Source: Grimontia indica (GTDB lineage: Bacteria > Pseudomonadota > Gammaproteobacteria > Enterobacterales > Vibrionaceae). From it: DNA of 64,000 nt. The translations under genes and the position numbers were made by a program. Shown here piece after piece: positions 52,847 through 62,238 of this stretch. How positions within the stretch are numbered: the stretch's first letter is position 1; every line of letters starts with the position of its first letter. The notes beneath the pieces were generated by a model. It made no database searches. It was not told where the DNA came from and saw only the letters and a program-made list of their open reading frames with translations. Location: the NCBI RefSeq assembly GCF_000333895.2, contig NZ_ANFM02000042.1:1-64000 (forward strand). Reading direction: 5' to 3'.

Positions 52847-52968
52847 TGAGGTATCCTGATTTTCCGTAATGTCTTCATGACGTTGTTTGGGATCCAAGCC
52901 ATCATGTCTTAGACATATCGCCTTATAATCCCCTGTTATGCTGACGTCATAGCGCAGGAGGCTCAAGT

Positions 52969-53679
52969 ATCGAAATCCTATTAGGAATACTCGCTTTAGC
53001 GACTTCAATGGTTGCTGCGGTCGTGGGCTTCGGCGGTGGTATGCTGCTGATTTCCATTCTTCCCTCATTCTTGGCACCCAGCCTTATTATCCCAATACAT
53101 GGGCTTGTGCAGTTGGCGAGCAACTCTTCCAGAATGCTGTTTTCACTCAGCAAGGTTAGGTGGGATTTGCTACCGGGTTTCGTCATCGGTTCTGTTCTTG
53201 GCGCGGTCGTGATTGGCTATGGCTTGTCGCATATCTCCATGGAATATGTGCCTTTGGCTATTGGGCTTTATATCTTGCTCAACCTTTGGAGTAAGCACTT
53301 TTCATCTGCAATCAGTAAATATGAGAGTTTTTATCTTATCGGGTTTCTCCAGACCGGTTTAGGGCTTGTCGTTGGTGCTACGGGGCCGCTTGGACTCAGT
53401 GTCCTAACCAAAAAATTAGCCTGCAAAGATGAAATCATTGCGACAAGCTCGCTGTTTATGACCATCAGCCATTTAGCAAAGATACCCGTGTATCTTGTTA
53501 TCACCACATCACTACTTTCCGAACTTTCTGTGATTGGTTTTATGGTTGCGGGTGCGGTGATTGGCTCTTATTTGGGTACAAAGCTCCGCCTCAAGGCAAA
53601 GAACGAGCTTGTGGTAAAAGTGATTAAGGTTCTACTGTCGCTGCTGGCGGTGCGGATGATTGTCGGTGTGGCCTTATAA
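52969..53679 (+). CDS. TSUP (TauE/SafE) family membrane permease
   Basis: The protein of about 236 residues has eight hydrophobic segments and the family stretches VVGFGGGMLLISILP (start) and GATGPLGLSVLTKKL (middle). TSUP proteins move sulfite, sulfoacetate or other anions. The first in-frame ATG is 53008, but it falls inside the first membrane segment. aggagg at 52956-52961 stands 7 bases before an in-frame ATC at 52969, whose product IEILLGILALATSMVAAVVG restores a whole first segment. I place the start at that ATC, a rare initiator; 53008 is the conservative alternative. Confidence 0.75.
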   Translation: MEILLGILALATSMVAAVVGFGGGMLLISILPSFLAPSLIIPIHGLVQLASNSSRMLFSLSKVRWDLLPGFVIGSVLGAVVIGYGLSHISMEYVPLAIGLYILLNLWSKHFSSAISKYESFYLIGFLQTGLGLVVGATGPLGLSVLTKKLACKDEIIATSSLFMTISHLAKIPVYLVITTSLLSELSVIGFMVAGAVIGSYLGTKLRLKAKNELVVKVIKVLLSLLAVRMIVGVAL

Positions 53680-53900
53680 AGGGCGATCCCTGTCGAATGC
53701 CAAATCGATACTACCAGCACCTAACCCAATGAAATTCATTGCTCAATAATGTGTCGGAGAACACGCATCTTTCCCTATCCGCACGTTGACTAGATTTGTT
53801 ATGGTAAACGCCAGTTAGCGGGTGGAAATAGAACCAGAACGACACTTAATTTAATTGCCACTGCGCATCGGATTCTGAGAATGAGTTAAGGAGAACTAAG

Positions 53901-54305
53901 ATGAACATTATCGCTGTTTTTCAGGGTAAAGCGGCTTCATTGCTGGCTGAGAGCGAACAAAGTGCAAGTGAAAAACTCATTGAGCTCGCGACGTTTTTCT
54001 ACAAAATTGATAACCGCGTAGCGTTGGCCGAGCAAAAATACATGGATGAGCTTCTGCAAACCATTGAGTGGAAATCGACTGTCAGTGTGGAATCATTCCA
54101 ACGTAACTGCATTGGTAAGATTAACAGCGTGCTCGATGGTTCAGATGAGGAAGCTTCTGCCTACCTGTCGCAACTGATGCAAGAGCTCTCTGAGTTGGGC
54201 GCAGCAGAAAAAGCGAAAACGTTGGCGAAAGAAATTTCTGATGCCGATGGCGAAATCGCTGACGATGAAGTGCGGTATCTCGACCTCATTAAAAGCTTCA
54301 AGTAA
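53901..54305 (+). CDS. TerB-like protein
   Basis: The 134-residue helical protein has two acidic repeats, FFYKIDNRVALAEQKYMDEL and ISDADGEIADDEVRYLDLI. These are the kind of DGxxxxxE motifs that bind metal in TerB-like domains. TerB proteins occur in tellurite and stress systems and as single stress-related genes. There are no ter genes beside it. aaggag lies 9 bases before the ATG. A terminator follows. Confidence 0.75.
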   Translation: MNIIAVFQGKAASLLAESEQSASEKLIELATFFYKIDNRVALAEQKYMDELLQTIEWKSTVSVESFQRNCIGKINSVLDGSDEEASAYLSQLMQELSELGAAEKAKTLAKEISDADGEIADDEVRYLDLIKSFK

Positions 54306-54312
54306 TCCCAAT

Positions 54313-54342
54313 AACCCGCTGCCGAAATCAGCGGGTTTTTTG
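54313..54342 (+). terminator. Terminator after the TerB-like gene
   Basis: A 9-base stem (aacccgctg / cagcgggtt) followed by a T run, 7 bases past the stop. Confidence 0.85.
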
Positions 54343-54355
54343 TCAGGTTGAAACC

Positions 54356-54772
54356 ATGATTCGAGCTGCTTCGGAATCGGATGCTGATGGTATTCGCGAG
54401 GTATCAAAACACTTAGGCTACGCTGAGCTTTCTCCCGAACAATCTTTCCTCAACCTTCTGGCAATTCTCTCTTCGCCTAATGATCATATTTATGTTGCCG
54501 AATGCGATGGCTCCATTGTTGGGTGGTTGCATCTTTTCTATGCTCAAAGGTTGGCATCGGAGGGCTTCCATGAAATTGGCGGTTTGGTGGTATCGTCACT
54601 GTATCGCGGACAAGGTATAGGTCGTGCGCTTGTCGAATATGCTTTGGATAAAAATGACGGTGAAATCCGTGTCCGCTGCAATGCGCAGAGAAGTGAGTCC
54701 CATGGGTTCTACGAAGCGATTGGGTTTCGTTGCAGCAAAGCTCAACACGTCTTTCATATCCGAGCACAATAA
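54356..54772 (+). CDS. GNAT-family N-acetyltransferase
   Basis: The 138-residue GNAT starts MIRAASESDADGIREVSKHLGY and has the acetyl-CoA motif SSLYRGQGIGRALVEYAL near residue 84 and the terminal FYEAIGFRCSKAQHVF. Substrate unknown. It lies just after the TerB-like gene's terminator, so its promoter must overlap that region. Confidence 0.85.
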   Translation: MIRAASESDADGIREVSKHLGYAELSPEQSFLNLLAILSSPNDHIYVAECDGSIVGWLHLFYAQRLASEGFHEIGGLVVSSLYRGQGIGRALVEYALDKNDGEIRVRCNAQRSESHGFYEAIGFRCSKAQHVFHIRAQ

Positions 54773-54930
54773 AGCGTTGTGAATTGTCTCGCGTGTCTTT
54801 TGCGGGACCATAGCATTTTAAACCTCATAAGGGCGCAATATCTGTCAGGTAGGAAGCGCTAACATCAATTAAATTTGCGTGTTTATAGTTTCACCTTTAG
54901 ATAGGCAAACGCATCAATCGCGGAGGACAC

Positions 54931-55284
54931 ATGCCCCTTAAAGAACTCATTGAATGGCAATGGAAAGGCTATTCAACATTTCATCAATCGAAGAAAAACC
55001 TTCTTATCCATATCATCTTTGTTCCCTGCTTTATCGCTGGGTTTGCGTCTTTTGTGTTTTCACTACTTAGTCTTGATTTGATAGCTGTGCTGATGTCAGT
55101 GTTCTTGATGGCAGTTTCATTCGGTTTGCAGGGGTTAGGACACAGCAAAGAGGCAAACCCGGCAGAGCCATTTACAAGCTTTAAAAATGCGATGTCGAGA
55201 ATCTTGCTTGAGCAACTTTATACCTTTCCTAAATTTGTGGTGACGGGCAGTTGGTACAGGGCGTTTGTCGCATCAAAGCATTAA
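54931..55284 (+). CDS. Mpo1-like (DUF962) membrane protein
   Basis: The 117-residue protein has two central hydrophobic hairpins. The histidines of the Mpo1/DUF962 family are placed in FHQSKKNLLIHII and QGLGHSKEANP. Yeast Mpo1 is an Fe(II)-dependent dioxygenase in fatty acid alpha-oxidation; bacterial members are uncharacterised. gcggaggacac precedes the ATG. Confidence 0.65.
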   Translation: MPLKELIEWQWKGYSTFHQSKKNLLIHIIFVPCFIAGFASFVFSLLSLDLIAVLMSVFLMAVSFGLQGLGHSKEANPAEPFTSFKNAMSRILLEQLYTFPKFVVTGSWYRAFVASKH

Positions 55285-55337
55285 GCGCTAAAAGGATAGG
55301 CGCTTAAGAGAAGCCCAATGCATAACGAGAGATAAAC

Positions 55338-55937
55338 ATGAACCCTGAACAGATAGGAAAAGCCTACGATCAAATCACTCATCTCTGGACAGATGAGGGC
55401 TTCAACATGACCAATGGTATTGCCCAGCATAAGAAAGCGATGAGCTTTGCAAAGCATCGGGGCAATGCGTTGGATATTGGTTGTGGCTGCACAGGCCGGT
55501 TTATGGATCTGCTGGTGAGCGAAGGGTTTACGCCTTCTGGTTTGGATGTTTCTAGTGAGATGCTCAAGATTGCGAGAGAGAAACATCCGGAGATTCACTT
55601 CATTCAAGGTGATATCTGTGAATACGTAACCTCCGAGAAGTATGACTTTATCACCGCGTGGGACAGCATTTGGCATATTCCTTTGTCTGAACAAAAGCAG
55701 GTTATGACCAAGATCGTCGAGCGTCTCAATGAGGGTGGGGTATTCATTTTTTCGTTCGGTGGTACAGAAGAGCCAGGAGCCCACAAAGATGATTTTATGG
55801 GGCCTGAAGTCTACTACTCATCACTTGGCACCAATGGTTTCTTAAATCTGTTCATAGAACTCGGTTGTATTATCAGACACTTGGAGTATGACCAATACCC
55901 AGAGTTACACACCTATTTGATCGTGCAAAAAACGTAG
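55338..55937 (+). CDS. SAM-dependent methyltransferase
   Basis: The 199-residue class I methyltransferase has motif I ALDIGCGCTGRF (residues about 46-56), motif II around GLDVSSEMLKIAREKH, and post-motifs FITAWDSIWHIPL and RLNEGGVFIFSFGG. It is the Methyltransf_11/25 type; substrate unknown. It has no clear operon partner. Confidence 0.85.
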   Translation: MNPEQIGKAYDQITHLWTDEGFNMTNGIAQHKKAMSFAKHRGNALDIGCGCTGRFMDLLVSEGFTPSGLDVSSEMLKIAREKHPEIHFIQGDICEYVTSEKYDFITAWDSIWHIPLSEQKQVMTKIVERLNEGGVFIFSFGGTEEPGAHKDDFMGPEVYYSSLGTNGFLNLFIELGCIIRHLEYDQYPELHTYLIVQKT

Positions 55938-56021
55938 CCACCTCTTACATCTGGTCATGGAAATACAAAGCGTATTCGTTGAATATAGTGCGGTTAGGTA
56001 CAATAAAAACTGAGAAATAGA

Positions 56022-57089
56022 ATGACGAATAAGCTGGAAAGCATCGGATTTAGCCATTGGTTCGAGAGCCGGATTGACGAGAGCAAAGCAGCCAACCATG
56101 GTATTGCTCGTGTCGTCTCCGTGCATAAAAACAGCTACACAGTGACAAAAGGCGGGGAGGAGGTCTTTTCTGAACTGTCGGGAAACCTGCTTTACGGTGC
56201 AGAGTCCTCAAACGATTTGCCGACCACGGGCGATTGGGTCTATGCAGATTTTTACGACGAGGATTCACACGCCATTATTTATGGCGTCTTTCCACGAAAA
56301 ACACTCCTGAAACGAAAAGCTCCGGGAAAACAAATCGACGTTCAGCTTATCGCTGCAAACATTGACACTGCTTTTATTGTCCAGTCATTGAATGAAAACT
56401 TCAATTTGCGAAGGTTGGAGCGATATTTGGTGATGGTGAATGAGAGCAATATTGAGCCTGTGGTTCTGCTCAGTAAAAGTGACCTTCTATCAACAGAAGA
56501 GATTGAGGACATTAAGTCGCAGGTGCTGAGTATTGCTCCTCATGCAACGGTGATTGAATTTAGTAGTCTTAATCAGGAAAACATGGATTCGATTCTTGAG
56601 CTGTTGAAGTTCGGACGCACTTATTGCTTGTTGGGCTCATCAGGGGTTGGGAAGACAACACTGCTCAACAAACTCTTAGGCAGTGAAGAGTTCGAAACCC
56701 AAGAGGTGAGCAAAATACAAAGCAAAGGCCGCCACACCACAACCAGTCGTCAGTTAGTCCAGTTAGAGAGTGGCGCGTTGATCATTGATACCCCCGGGAT
56801 GCGCGAGCTCGGCAGCATGTCGCTGGATGAGGGATTAGATGAAACCTTTTCAGAAATCTTAGCGCTATCGCTTAACTGTAAATTCAAAAACTGCTCGCAT
56901 ACGAATGAAAAAGGCTGTGCCATTCTGAAAGCCATCGAAACGGGTGAGTTATCTGAACAGCGGTATAAGAACTACCTCAAGATGAAAAGAGAATCCGAAT
57001 TTAATCAAATGTCTTACTCTGAAAAGAGAACGAAAGACAAGAACTTCGGAAAAATGATTAAGTCGGTCTTAAAAAACAAGAACAGATAG
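56022..57089 (+). CDS. rsgA: Ribosome small subunit-dependent GTPase RsgA
   Basis: The 355-residue circularly permuted GTPase has an OB-fold (residues 20-90), then G4 (VLLSKSDL), G1 (GSSGVGKT, 205-212) and G3 (DTPGMREL, 256-263) in permuted order. A C-terminal zinc knuckle has C286, C291, H293 and C299. It assists late 30S maturation. The gene is not in the usual orn/psd setting. It sits among accessory genes, so it may be a second copy; this cannot be checked in the window. Confidence 0.92.
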   Translation: MTNKLESIGFSHWFESRIDESKAANHGIARVVSVHKNSYTVTKGGEEVFSELSGNLLYGAESSNDLPTTGDWVYADFYDEDSHAIIYGVFPRKTLLKRKAPGKQIDVQLIAANIDTAFIVQSLNENFNLRRLERYLVMVNESNIEPVVLLSKSDLLSTEEIEDIKSQVLSIAPHATVIEFSSLNQENMDSILELLKFGRTYCLLGSSGVGKTTLLNKLLGSEEFETQEVSKIQSKGRHTTTSRQLVQLESGALIIDTPGMRELGSMSLDEGLDETFSEILALSLNCKFKNCSHTNEKGCAILKAIETGELSEQRYKNYLKMKRESEFNQMSYSEKRTKDKNFGKMIKSVLKNKNR

Positions 57090-57092
57090 AGC

Positions 57093-57112
57093 AAGGGACA
57101 TCGCGTCCCTTT
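57093..57112 (+). terminator. Possible terminator after rsgA
   Basis: A 7-base stem (aagggac / gtccctt) with a 5-base loop and a short T tail. Weak. Confidence 0.45.
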
Positions 57113-57162
57113 ACTTTATGGGTTGAACCTTTGACCGACCGCTGCTCACCCTCGATATCAAT

Positions 57163-57627
57163 ATGACCAGATCTATGAAATTCAAAAGCCAATCTTTGAC
57201 ACCTAACCATAAAGATTTCACTTCGCTTATCGACGAACTCAATGTTTCGCTGGGCAATGTCACGGGTGATTCCGGCGAAAGCTCGTTCGTTGCCGATGAT
57301 TTCGATTTGAGCTGTGATGGTTGTATCGTGGTGTACTTCGGTAACGAGGCTGTCGCATGTGGTGTGTTTCGATTTCATTCAGACCAAACCTGCGAGCTAA
57401 AGCGCATGTATTCAAACTGTTCAGGTGCTGGTGTTTTTCTACTGCGAGAGCTCGAAAAGCTTGCTGCAAACAAAGGTTATCAGTATGCAGTTCTTTCCAC
57501 GCGCAGGGTGAATCAAAAGGCTGTAGAGTTTTATCGACGTAACGGCTTCGAAGAAATCGAGTCTTATGGTAAGTATGTGGGTTTGGAGAGATCGATCTGT
57601 ATGGGAAAGCCATTGGCCAGTGAATGA
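57163..57627 (+). CDS. GNAT-family N-acetyltransferase
   Basis: The 154-residue GNAT has the strand CDGCIVVYFGNEAVACGVFRF, a degenerate acetyl-CoA loop region (SGAGVFLLRELEKLA) and the terminal KAVEFYRRNGFEEIESYG. Substrate unknown. An in-frame ATG at 57175 is an alternative start. Confidence 0.8.
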   Translation: MTRSMKFKSQSLTPNHKDFTSLIDELNVSLGNVTGDSGESSFVADDFDLSCDGCIVVYFGNEAVACGVFRFHSDQTCELKRMYSNCSGAGVFLLRELEKLAANKGYQYAVLSTRRVNQKAVEFYRRNGFEEIESYGKYVGLERSICMGKPLASE

Positions 57628-57767
57628 GTCTTGCACATGACTTTGGTAGCAGTCATTTCAGCTCATAACAATAATGTCTTTTTGTTCAAAGTCGCTTGAT
57701 TTATGGCTACAAAAAGCCTTTTAATCACCTAGTCTGATTGTTCATCACTCAAAAAGAGACGACGAAT

Positions 57768-58121
57768 ATGTCGATAACCTTGTTAACAGACGATGAGATT
57801 TTGGCCATAGCCATACCCATGATTGATGCGGTTGTGAAGGCATCCAACGATAAGGATTGGGATGCTTTTTGTGTTTATCAAACGAAAGAAGAAGCCGAAG
57901 ATCCGGAAAACAAAGCAGGCGTTATCAAGGCATGGGAGGAATTTGACTTCTTCTCTTCCTTAACGCTGGAGCGTCAAATTCTCGGTGTCCTCCGAAACGA
58001 TGATGTTGCACAGATTGTTTGGAAGCAAACAAGCACCAAGGTGGAAGGCGAGTATCTTGCACGTTATTTCATCACAGAAATTGATAAAGAAATCAAAGAA
58101 GTGGGCTTCGTGATTAACTAA
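57768..58121 (+). CDS. Hypothetical protein
   Basis: The 117-residue soluble acidic protein (MSITLLTDDEILAIAIPMID...) has an alpha/beta pattern with a two-helix N-terminus and four strands. That recalls SnoaL/NTF2-like proteins, but no motif proves it. agagac precedes the ATG at 57768. Possibly co-transcribed with the next gene (47 bases). Confidence 0.6.
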   Translation: MSITLLTDDEILAIAIPMIDAVVKASNDKDWDAFCVYQTKEEAEDPENKAGVIKAWEEFDFFSSLTLERQILGVLRNDDVAQIVWKQTSTKVEGEYLARYFITEIDKEIKEVGFVIN

Positions 58122-58168
58122 AGGCTTTTTCTGTGTAGTCTGTTTATGTGTCGAATGGAAAAGGAGAA

Positions 58169-58462
58169 ATGGCCTTGCTGGATGCTTATGAAACGCAGCC
58201 GAAACGACTCAGAGAGCTAAATGGTTTTGGACCACGCAGCGAAGAAATCTTGGCGGAAGTTGGCATTCATTCTGTTCAAGACTTTATGGCGATCGACCCT
58301 TATGCGCTGTACGCCAAGATTAAACCAATGAAAGGAATGGGTCTGAACTCCATCTATTCCATTATTGGCGCACGGGAAAATATCTCCTGGATTGAAATTA
58401 AAAATACCCGCAAAGAAGAAATTCTCATGGTGCTGGATGACATGGGGCTTGCACCCAAATAG
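58169..58462 (+). CDS. TfoX C-terminal-domain-like protein
   Basis: The product of about 97 residues matches the C-terminal (helix-hairpin-helix-like) domain of TfoX/Sxy. It has LRELNGFGPRSEEILAEVGIHSVQDF, then the GLNSIYSIIGARENISWIEI end. The N-terminal TfoX domain is absent. Full TfoX activates competence genes in Vibrionaceae; such C-terminal-only proteins are of unknown role. aaggag lies very near the ATG at 58169. A GTG at 58148 is the alternative start. Confidence 0.72.
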   Translation: MALLDAYETQPKRLRELNGFGPRSEEILAEVGIHSVQDFMAIDPYALYAKIKPMKGMGLNSIYSIIGARENISWIEIKNTRKEEILMVLDDMGLAPK

Positions 58463-58750
58463 TCATTCTCATCAATATCTTGAATGTAAGGTCACGAGCC
58501 TTTTCGTCGCCAGTTACTAACTTCCTTTCCTCATCTTTGGGCTCGCAGGCCAGTTCCAGAGTGCCTTGATGGATAAAACCGAATGACCCACCTCGGGTAA
58601 ACCTCTCATCCCTTCAGCACGATAGCGTTTCCTATTTGCCCTATATATAACAAAATGTGATGTTTTGAATCTATTTTCATGCATGTATTGCTATGGGTTT
58701 GCACGTTAGATTAAGCCCATACCCAAAATGAAAACCCCAAGAGGTTCAAC

Positions 58751-60772
58751 ATGAAAACTCAATTCGTCCCTTCAGTACTGTCTCTCGCGATCGTTGCGTC
58801 TTTCGGCGCTTTTGCCAATGACTATGCATCTATCGATACCTATGAAGGCAAGCCTGCCTCGAAATACACCATTAACGCAAATGCCGCTGTAGCGAAAACA
58901 TTACCTTGGGAAGACACTACGGCGTTCGAGCGCACAACACGTGGTTTGATTGCTGAATTCGGCACGCATGAAGCGGGCGAGTTGAAAAACCGTTTCGAAT
59001 ACATGACTGACATGTCTGTTGATGATCTGCCGCCAACCGTTAACCCATCTATCTGGCGTCAAGGCATGCTGAACTATGCAGCAGGCGGCTTGTATGAAGT
59101 CACTGACGGCGTATACCAAATTCGCGGTGCTGACCTGTCAAACATGACAGTCTATCGCTCTGAGAACGGCTATGTGATTCACGACCCTCTGCTTTCACGC
59201 GAAGCGGCAGCAGCTTCTTGGGAGTTTGCGAAACAGCACCTACCGGCAATTAATGGTGAACACAAAATCACCGGCATGATCTATTCACACATGCATGCCG
59301 ACCATTTTGGCGGCTCTCGTGGTGTCTTTGAATCTGGCGATTTCGCGGCAGACGCCGAAATTTACGCGCCGAACGACTTCATTAAAGAGCTGGCAGACGA
59401 AAACGTGATTGCCGGTACCGCGATGGGACGTCGTGCGAACTATCAATACGGCACCACCTTGGACAACAACACCAAAGGCATCGTTGATAACGCGCTTGGT
59501 TTGGGGACATCACGCGGCGAAGTGACGCTGGTGGCACCCACACAGGAAATTCAAGAGCGTGAGGCTGTTATCAACATTGATGGTTTAGACTTCCATGCCA
59601 TCAACATGCCTGGCGCGGAAGCACCTGCTGAGATCGTGCTTTATGTGCCTGAGTATCGCTCGCTGAACACCGCAGAGCTGACTTATGACGGCATGCACAA
59701 TATCTACACTTTCCGTGGTGCAAAAGTTCGTGACTCGCTGGTTTGGACTAAGTACCTCACTGAACTGAAGATGCGTTTTGTCGACAGTGGTTTGGTCGAT
59801 AACATTCACGCCGCTCACTCAGCGCCAGTGTGGAATGATGCTGAGACTGAAGTAAATGAAATCTCAGACTACATGACGCTTCAGCGCGACAACTATGGCT
59901 TTATCCATAACCAAGCAATGCGACTGGCAAACCATGGTGTGACCATTCATGACGTAGGCCGTGAAATCGAGAAGATTGTTCCTCAATCTCAGATTGATAC
60001 CTGGCACACGAACGGTTACCACGGTTCATACAGCCATAACGCCAGAGCGGTTGTGAATCTCTATCTTGGATATCACGACATGAACCCAGTCAACACCAAC
60101 CCACTGCAGACCACAGAGAAGTCGTGCGTATACGTTGAGGCGGCGGGAGCGGATGCCTTCTACAAGGCGGGTATGAAGCACTTTAATGCGGGTGAATATC
60201 AGGAAGCGTCTCAGCTGTTCAATGACTTGGTCCAGTGTGAGCCAAGCAACATCAAATACCGTTTTGCGTTAGCAGACAGCTTTGAGCAGCAAGGTTACCA
60301 GTCTGAAACCATGGCATGGCGTAATAGCTACCTGCAAGGTGCGGTGGAGCTTCGTACTGGAGAGATACAGCCATCGCTTAAACTGGCTTCACCAGATGTG
60401 ATTGCAAACACGCCAACAGGCATGTTCCTTGATTTCATCGCGGTAAGTTTGAATGCACCGAAAGCAGAAGCTGCAGGCTTAGACTTTAACTTCGGTGTGT
60501 ACCACCCAGATTTAGGCGAGCGTTACTACGGTGAAGTGTCTAACGCGAACATGGCTAACATCCAAGTTGATGAGCTGCCAAAAGTAGACTTCGAACTCAT
60601 CATTCATAAAACCGACTTCACCAAAGTGGTATTGGGTGAAACCAGCTTGGAAGATCTGATTAAATCTGGTCAGGCAGGTGTGAAAGGTGATGCAGAGCTT
60701 CTCACTAAGCTGGCAGGTACGCTGGATAGCTTCGACGGCATGTTTGAAATCTTGCCAATGCCTAATAAGTAA
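58751..60772 (+). CDS. Secreted alkyl/aryl sulfatase (SdsA/YjcS type)
   Basis: The 673-residue exported protein has a signal peptide (ending GAFAN) and a metallo-beta-lactamase domain with SHMHADHFGGS (H180, H182, D184, H185), further ligands in ELTYDGMHN, and the HSAPVW block. An alkylsulfatase dimerisation domain follows (about 395-530, ending in TPR-like AGEYQEASQLFNDLV), then a C-terminal SCP2-like domain (about 550-673). The order is that of SdsA1/YjcS, which release sulfate from primary or secondary alkyl sulfates in the periplasm. Confidence 0.93.
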   Translation: MKTQFVPSVLSLAIVASFGAFANDYASIDTYEGKPASKYTINANAAVAKTLPWEDTTAFERTTRGLIAEFGTHEAGELKNRFEYMTDMSVDDLPPTVNPSIWRQGMLNYAAGGLYEVTDGVYQIRGADLSNMTVYRSENGYVIHDPLLSREAAAASWEFAKQHLPAINGEHKITGMIYSHMHADHFGGSRGVFESGDFAADAEIYAPNDFIKELADENVIAGTAMGRRANYQYGTTLDNNTKGIVDNALGLGTSRGEVTLVAPTQEIQEREAVINIDGLDFHAINMPGAEAPAEIVLYVPEYRSLNTAELTYDGMHNIYTFRGAKVRDSLVWTKYLTELKMRFVDSGLVDNIHAAHSAPVWNDAETEVNEISDYMTLQRDNYGFIHNQAMRLANHGVTIHDVGREIEKIVPQSQIDTWHTNGYHGSYSHNARAVVNLYLGYHDMNPVNTNPLQTTEKSCVYVEAAGADAFYKAGMKHFNAGEYQEASQLFNDLVQCEPSNIKYRFALADSFEQQGYQSETMAWRNSYLQGAVELRTGEIQPSLKLASPDVIANTPTGMFLDFIAVSLNAPKAEAAGLDFNFGVYHPDLGERYYGEVSNANMANIQVDELPKVDFELIIHKTDFTKVVLGETSLEDLIKSGQAGVKGDAELLTKLAGTLDSFDGMFEILPMPNK

Positions 60773-60816
60773 AACTCCTTCATAGCTGAGCGAATAGACA
60801 GAATTGGCATCTTGTC

Positions 60817-60846
60817 CGCCCCGGGTCCTAGACCCGGGGCGTTTTT
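60817..60846 (+). terminator. Terminator after the alkyl sulfatase gene
   Basis: A perfect 11-base GC-rich stem (cgccccgggtc / gacccggggcg) with a 3-base loop and T5. Confidence 0.95.
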
Positions 60847-60988
60847 CGTATGTGGCTTTAAATAACGCTATGAAAATACGTAATAATCTAAACTCCGATA
60901 CGAACGCGCTTTGCTCTAAGTTGTACACTGGATTTTCTGAGATCACTCAATCTAGTTAGCGGTGGTGATTGCAATTGAAGGGTTTCAT

Positions 60989-61249
60989 GTGTCGATAACT
61001 TACTGGTTAGTATTCTTAGTCATTACGCTGATATTAAATACATATACATCATTCTATTTATCTAGAAGGGATGATTTAGAAACCACTCAAAAAGTCGCTC
61101 AAGTCATTTTGGTATGGTTGATACCTTTAATTTCTGTCATTTGTTTGCTTCTTTTTTATAAAAGCCAAGACGATGAGAATGACCCCGATAAGGGGAGTTT
61201 TGGTGGTGGGCCGAGTAATAGTATTGGTACGTCACATTCTGGGGACTGA
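60989..61249 (+). CDS. Small two-segment membrane protein
   Basis: The 86-residue protein has two membrane segments (YWLVFLVITLILNTYTSFYL and VILVWLIPLISVICLLLFY) joined by a charged loop, and a Gly/Ser-rich tail (GSFGGGPSNS). No family is recognised. GTG at 60989 has aaggg 6 bases upstream; GTG at 60962 is the alternative. Confidence 0.6.
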   Translation: MSITYWLVFLVITLILNTYTSFYLSRRDDLETTQKVAQVILVWLIPLISVICLLLFYKSQDDENDPDKGSFGGGPSNSIGTSHSGD

Positions 61250-61301
61250 TCCGGCTTGCAATGAATCAAACATTTTTTCAGCTAAGTCATCATGGAGAGA
61301 T

Positions 61302-61658
61302 ATGCTTCGTCAAAAGCAAGAAATGAAAAACCTTCTATTTGTTTGTAGTCGCAACCAATGGCGTAGCCCAACAGGTGAAGAAGTTTGGAGAAGACAACCC
61401 GGGTTTAATGCGCGCTCTGCCGGCACTAGCCCAAAAGCGAGGAAGACGGTCAGTGTGGCGGACATACGCTGGGCGGATGTTGTCTTTGTGATGGAGAAGA
61501 AGCATAAAAACCGACTAACTGCCGAATTTTCACCATTACTGGAGCACAAGCCATTGCATGTGCTGGATATCCCGGATGATTACCAATATATGGATCCCGA
61601 GTTGGTGGAAGAGATCGAACAAAAAGTGGCTTTAGTCTTGGAGCAAAAGACTCAATAG
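61302..61658 (+). CDS. Low-molecular-weight phosphotyrosine phosphatase-like protein
   Basis: The 118-residue protein has the P-loop CX5R as VCSRNQWRSPTGEE near its N-terminus and a late acidic motif DIPDDYQYMDPEL. That fits small LMW-PTP relatives of about 110 residues. These are often annotated as protein tyrosine phosphatase; the substrate is unknown. ATG at 61302 has ggagag before it. ATG at 61323 (MKNLLFVCS) gives the usual family length. It is followed at 19 bases by kptA. Confidence 0.8.
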   Translation: MLRQKQEMKNLLFVCSRNQWRSPTGEEVWRRQPGFNARSAGTSPKARKTVSVADIRWADVVFVMEKKHKNRLTAEFSPLLEHKPLHVLDIPDDYQYMDPELVEEIEQKVALVLEQKTQ

Positions 61659-61677
61659 ACCTGAAAACTATATATTG

Positions 61678-62214
61678 ATGAACAAAGAACTCACTGACAT
61701 TTCAAAGTACCTAAGTTTTGTACTCAGGCACAAGCCCGAAGCGATTAACCTCGTACTTGATGAGCAAGGTTGGGCTGAGATTAACGCCCTTATCGCTAAT
61801 ACCAAGGATTATGAACTCTCAGTAGATTTAATCCGATTGGTGGTTGAAACCAATGATAAACAGCGCTTTTCTATTGATGAGGCTGGGCATCGTATTCGTG
61901 CGAATCAAGGCCATTCAATCTCCGTTGATTTGGGGCTATCACCACGGGTGCCACCATCTCAATTGATTCATGGAACGGCCGAACGATTTGTTGTTCAGAT
62001 AGAGAAAGAAGGGCTATTAAAGGGAAATCGCCAGTACGTACATTTAACAGAATCAGAGAGCGTCGGATCATCTGTTGGCGCGCGGTATGGTAAGCCTGTT
62101 TGTTTTACCATTGATGCAAAGCAAATGCATGAAGATGGTTTTGAGTTTTATAAGACAATAAACAATGTTTGGTTGGTCGACAGTGTGCCAAGCCAGTATC
62201 TTTCGAAACGATGA
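61678..62214 (+). CDS. kptA: RNA 2'-phosphotransferase KptA/Tpt1
   Basis: The 178-residue protein starts MNKELTDISKYLSFVLRHKPEAINLVLDEQGW, typical for Tpt1/KptA. It has RIRANQGHSISVDLGL, HGTAERF and VHLTES of the NAD+-binding fold. It removes an internal RNA 2'-phosphate by forming ADP-ribose 1''-2''-cyclic phosphate. In bacteria the natural RNA is unknown, but the enzyme fits RNA repair. It is the middle gene of a tight set (LMW-PTP-like, KptA, CDI-immunity-like). Confidence 0.95.
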   Translation: MNKELTDISKYLSFVLRHKPEAINLVLDEQGWAEINALIANTKDYELSVDLIRLVVETNDKQRFSIDEAGHRIRANQGHSISVDLGLSPRVPPSQLIHGTAERFVVQIEKEGLLKGNRQYVHLTESESVGSSVGARYGKPVCFTIDAKQMHEDGFEFYKTINNVWLVDSVPSQYLSKR

Positions 62215-62238
62215 CGAATTGCTAAGGAATGCTTTGAG

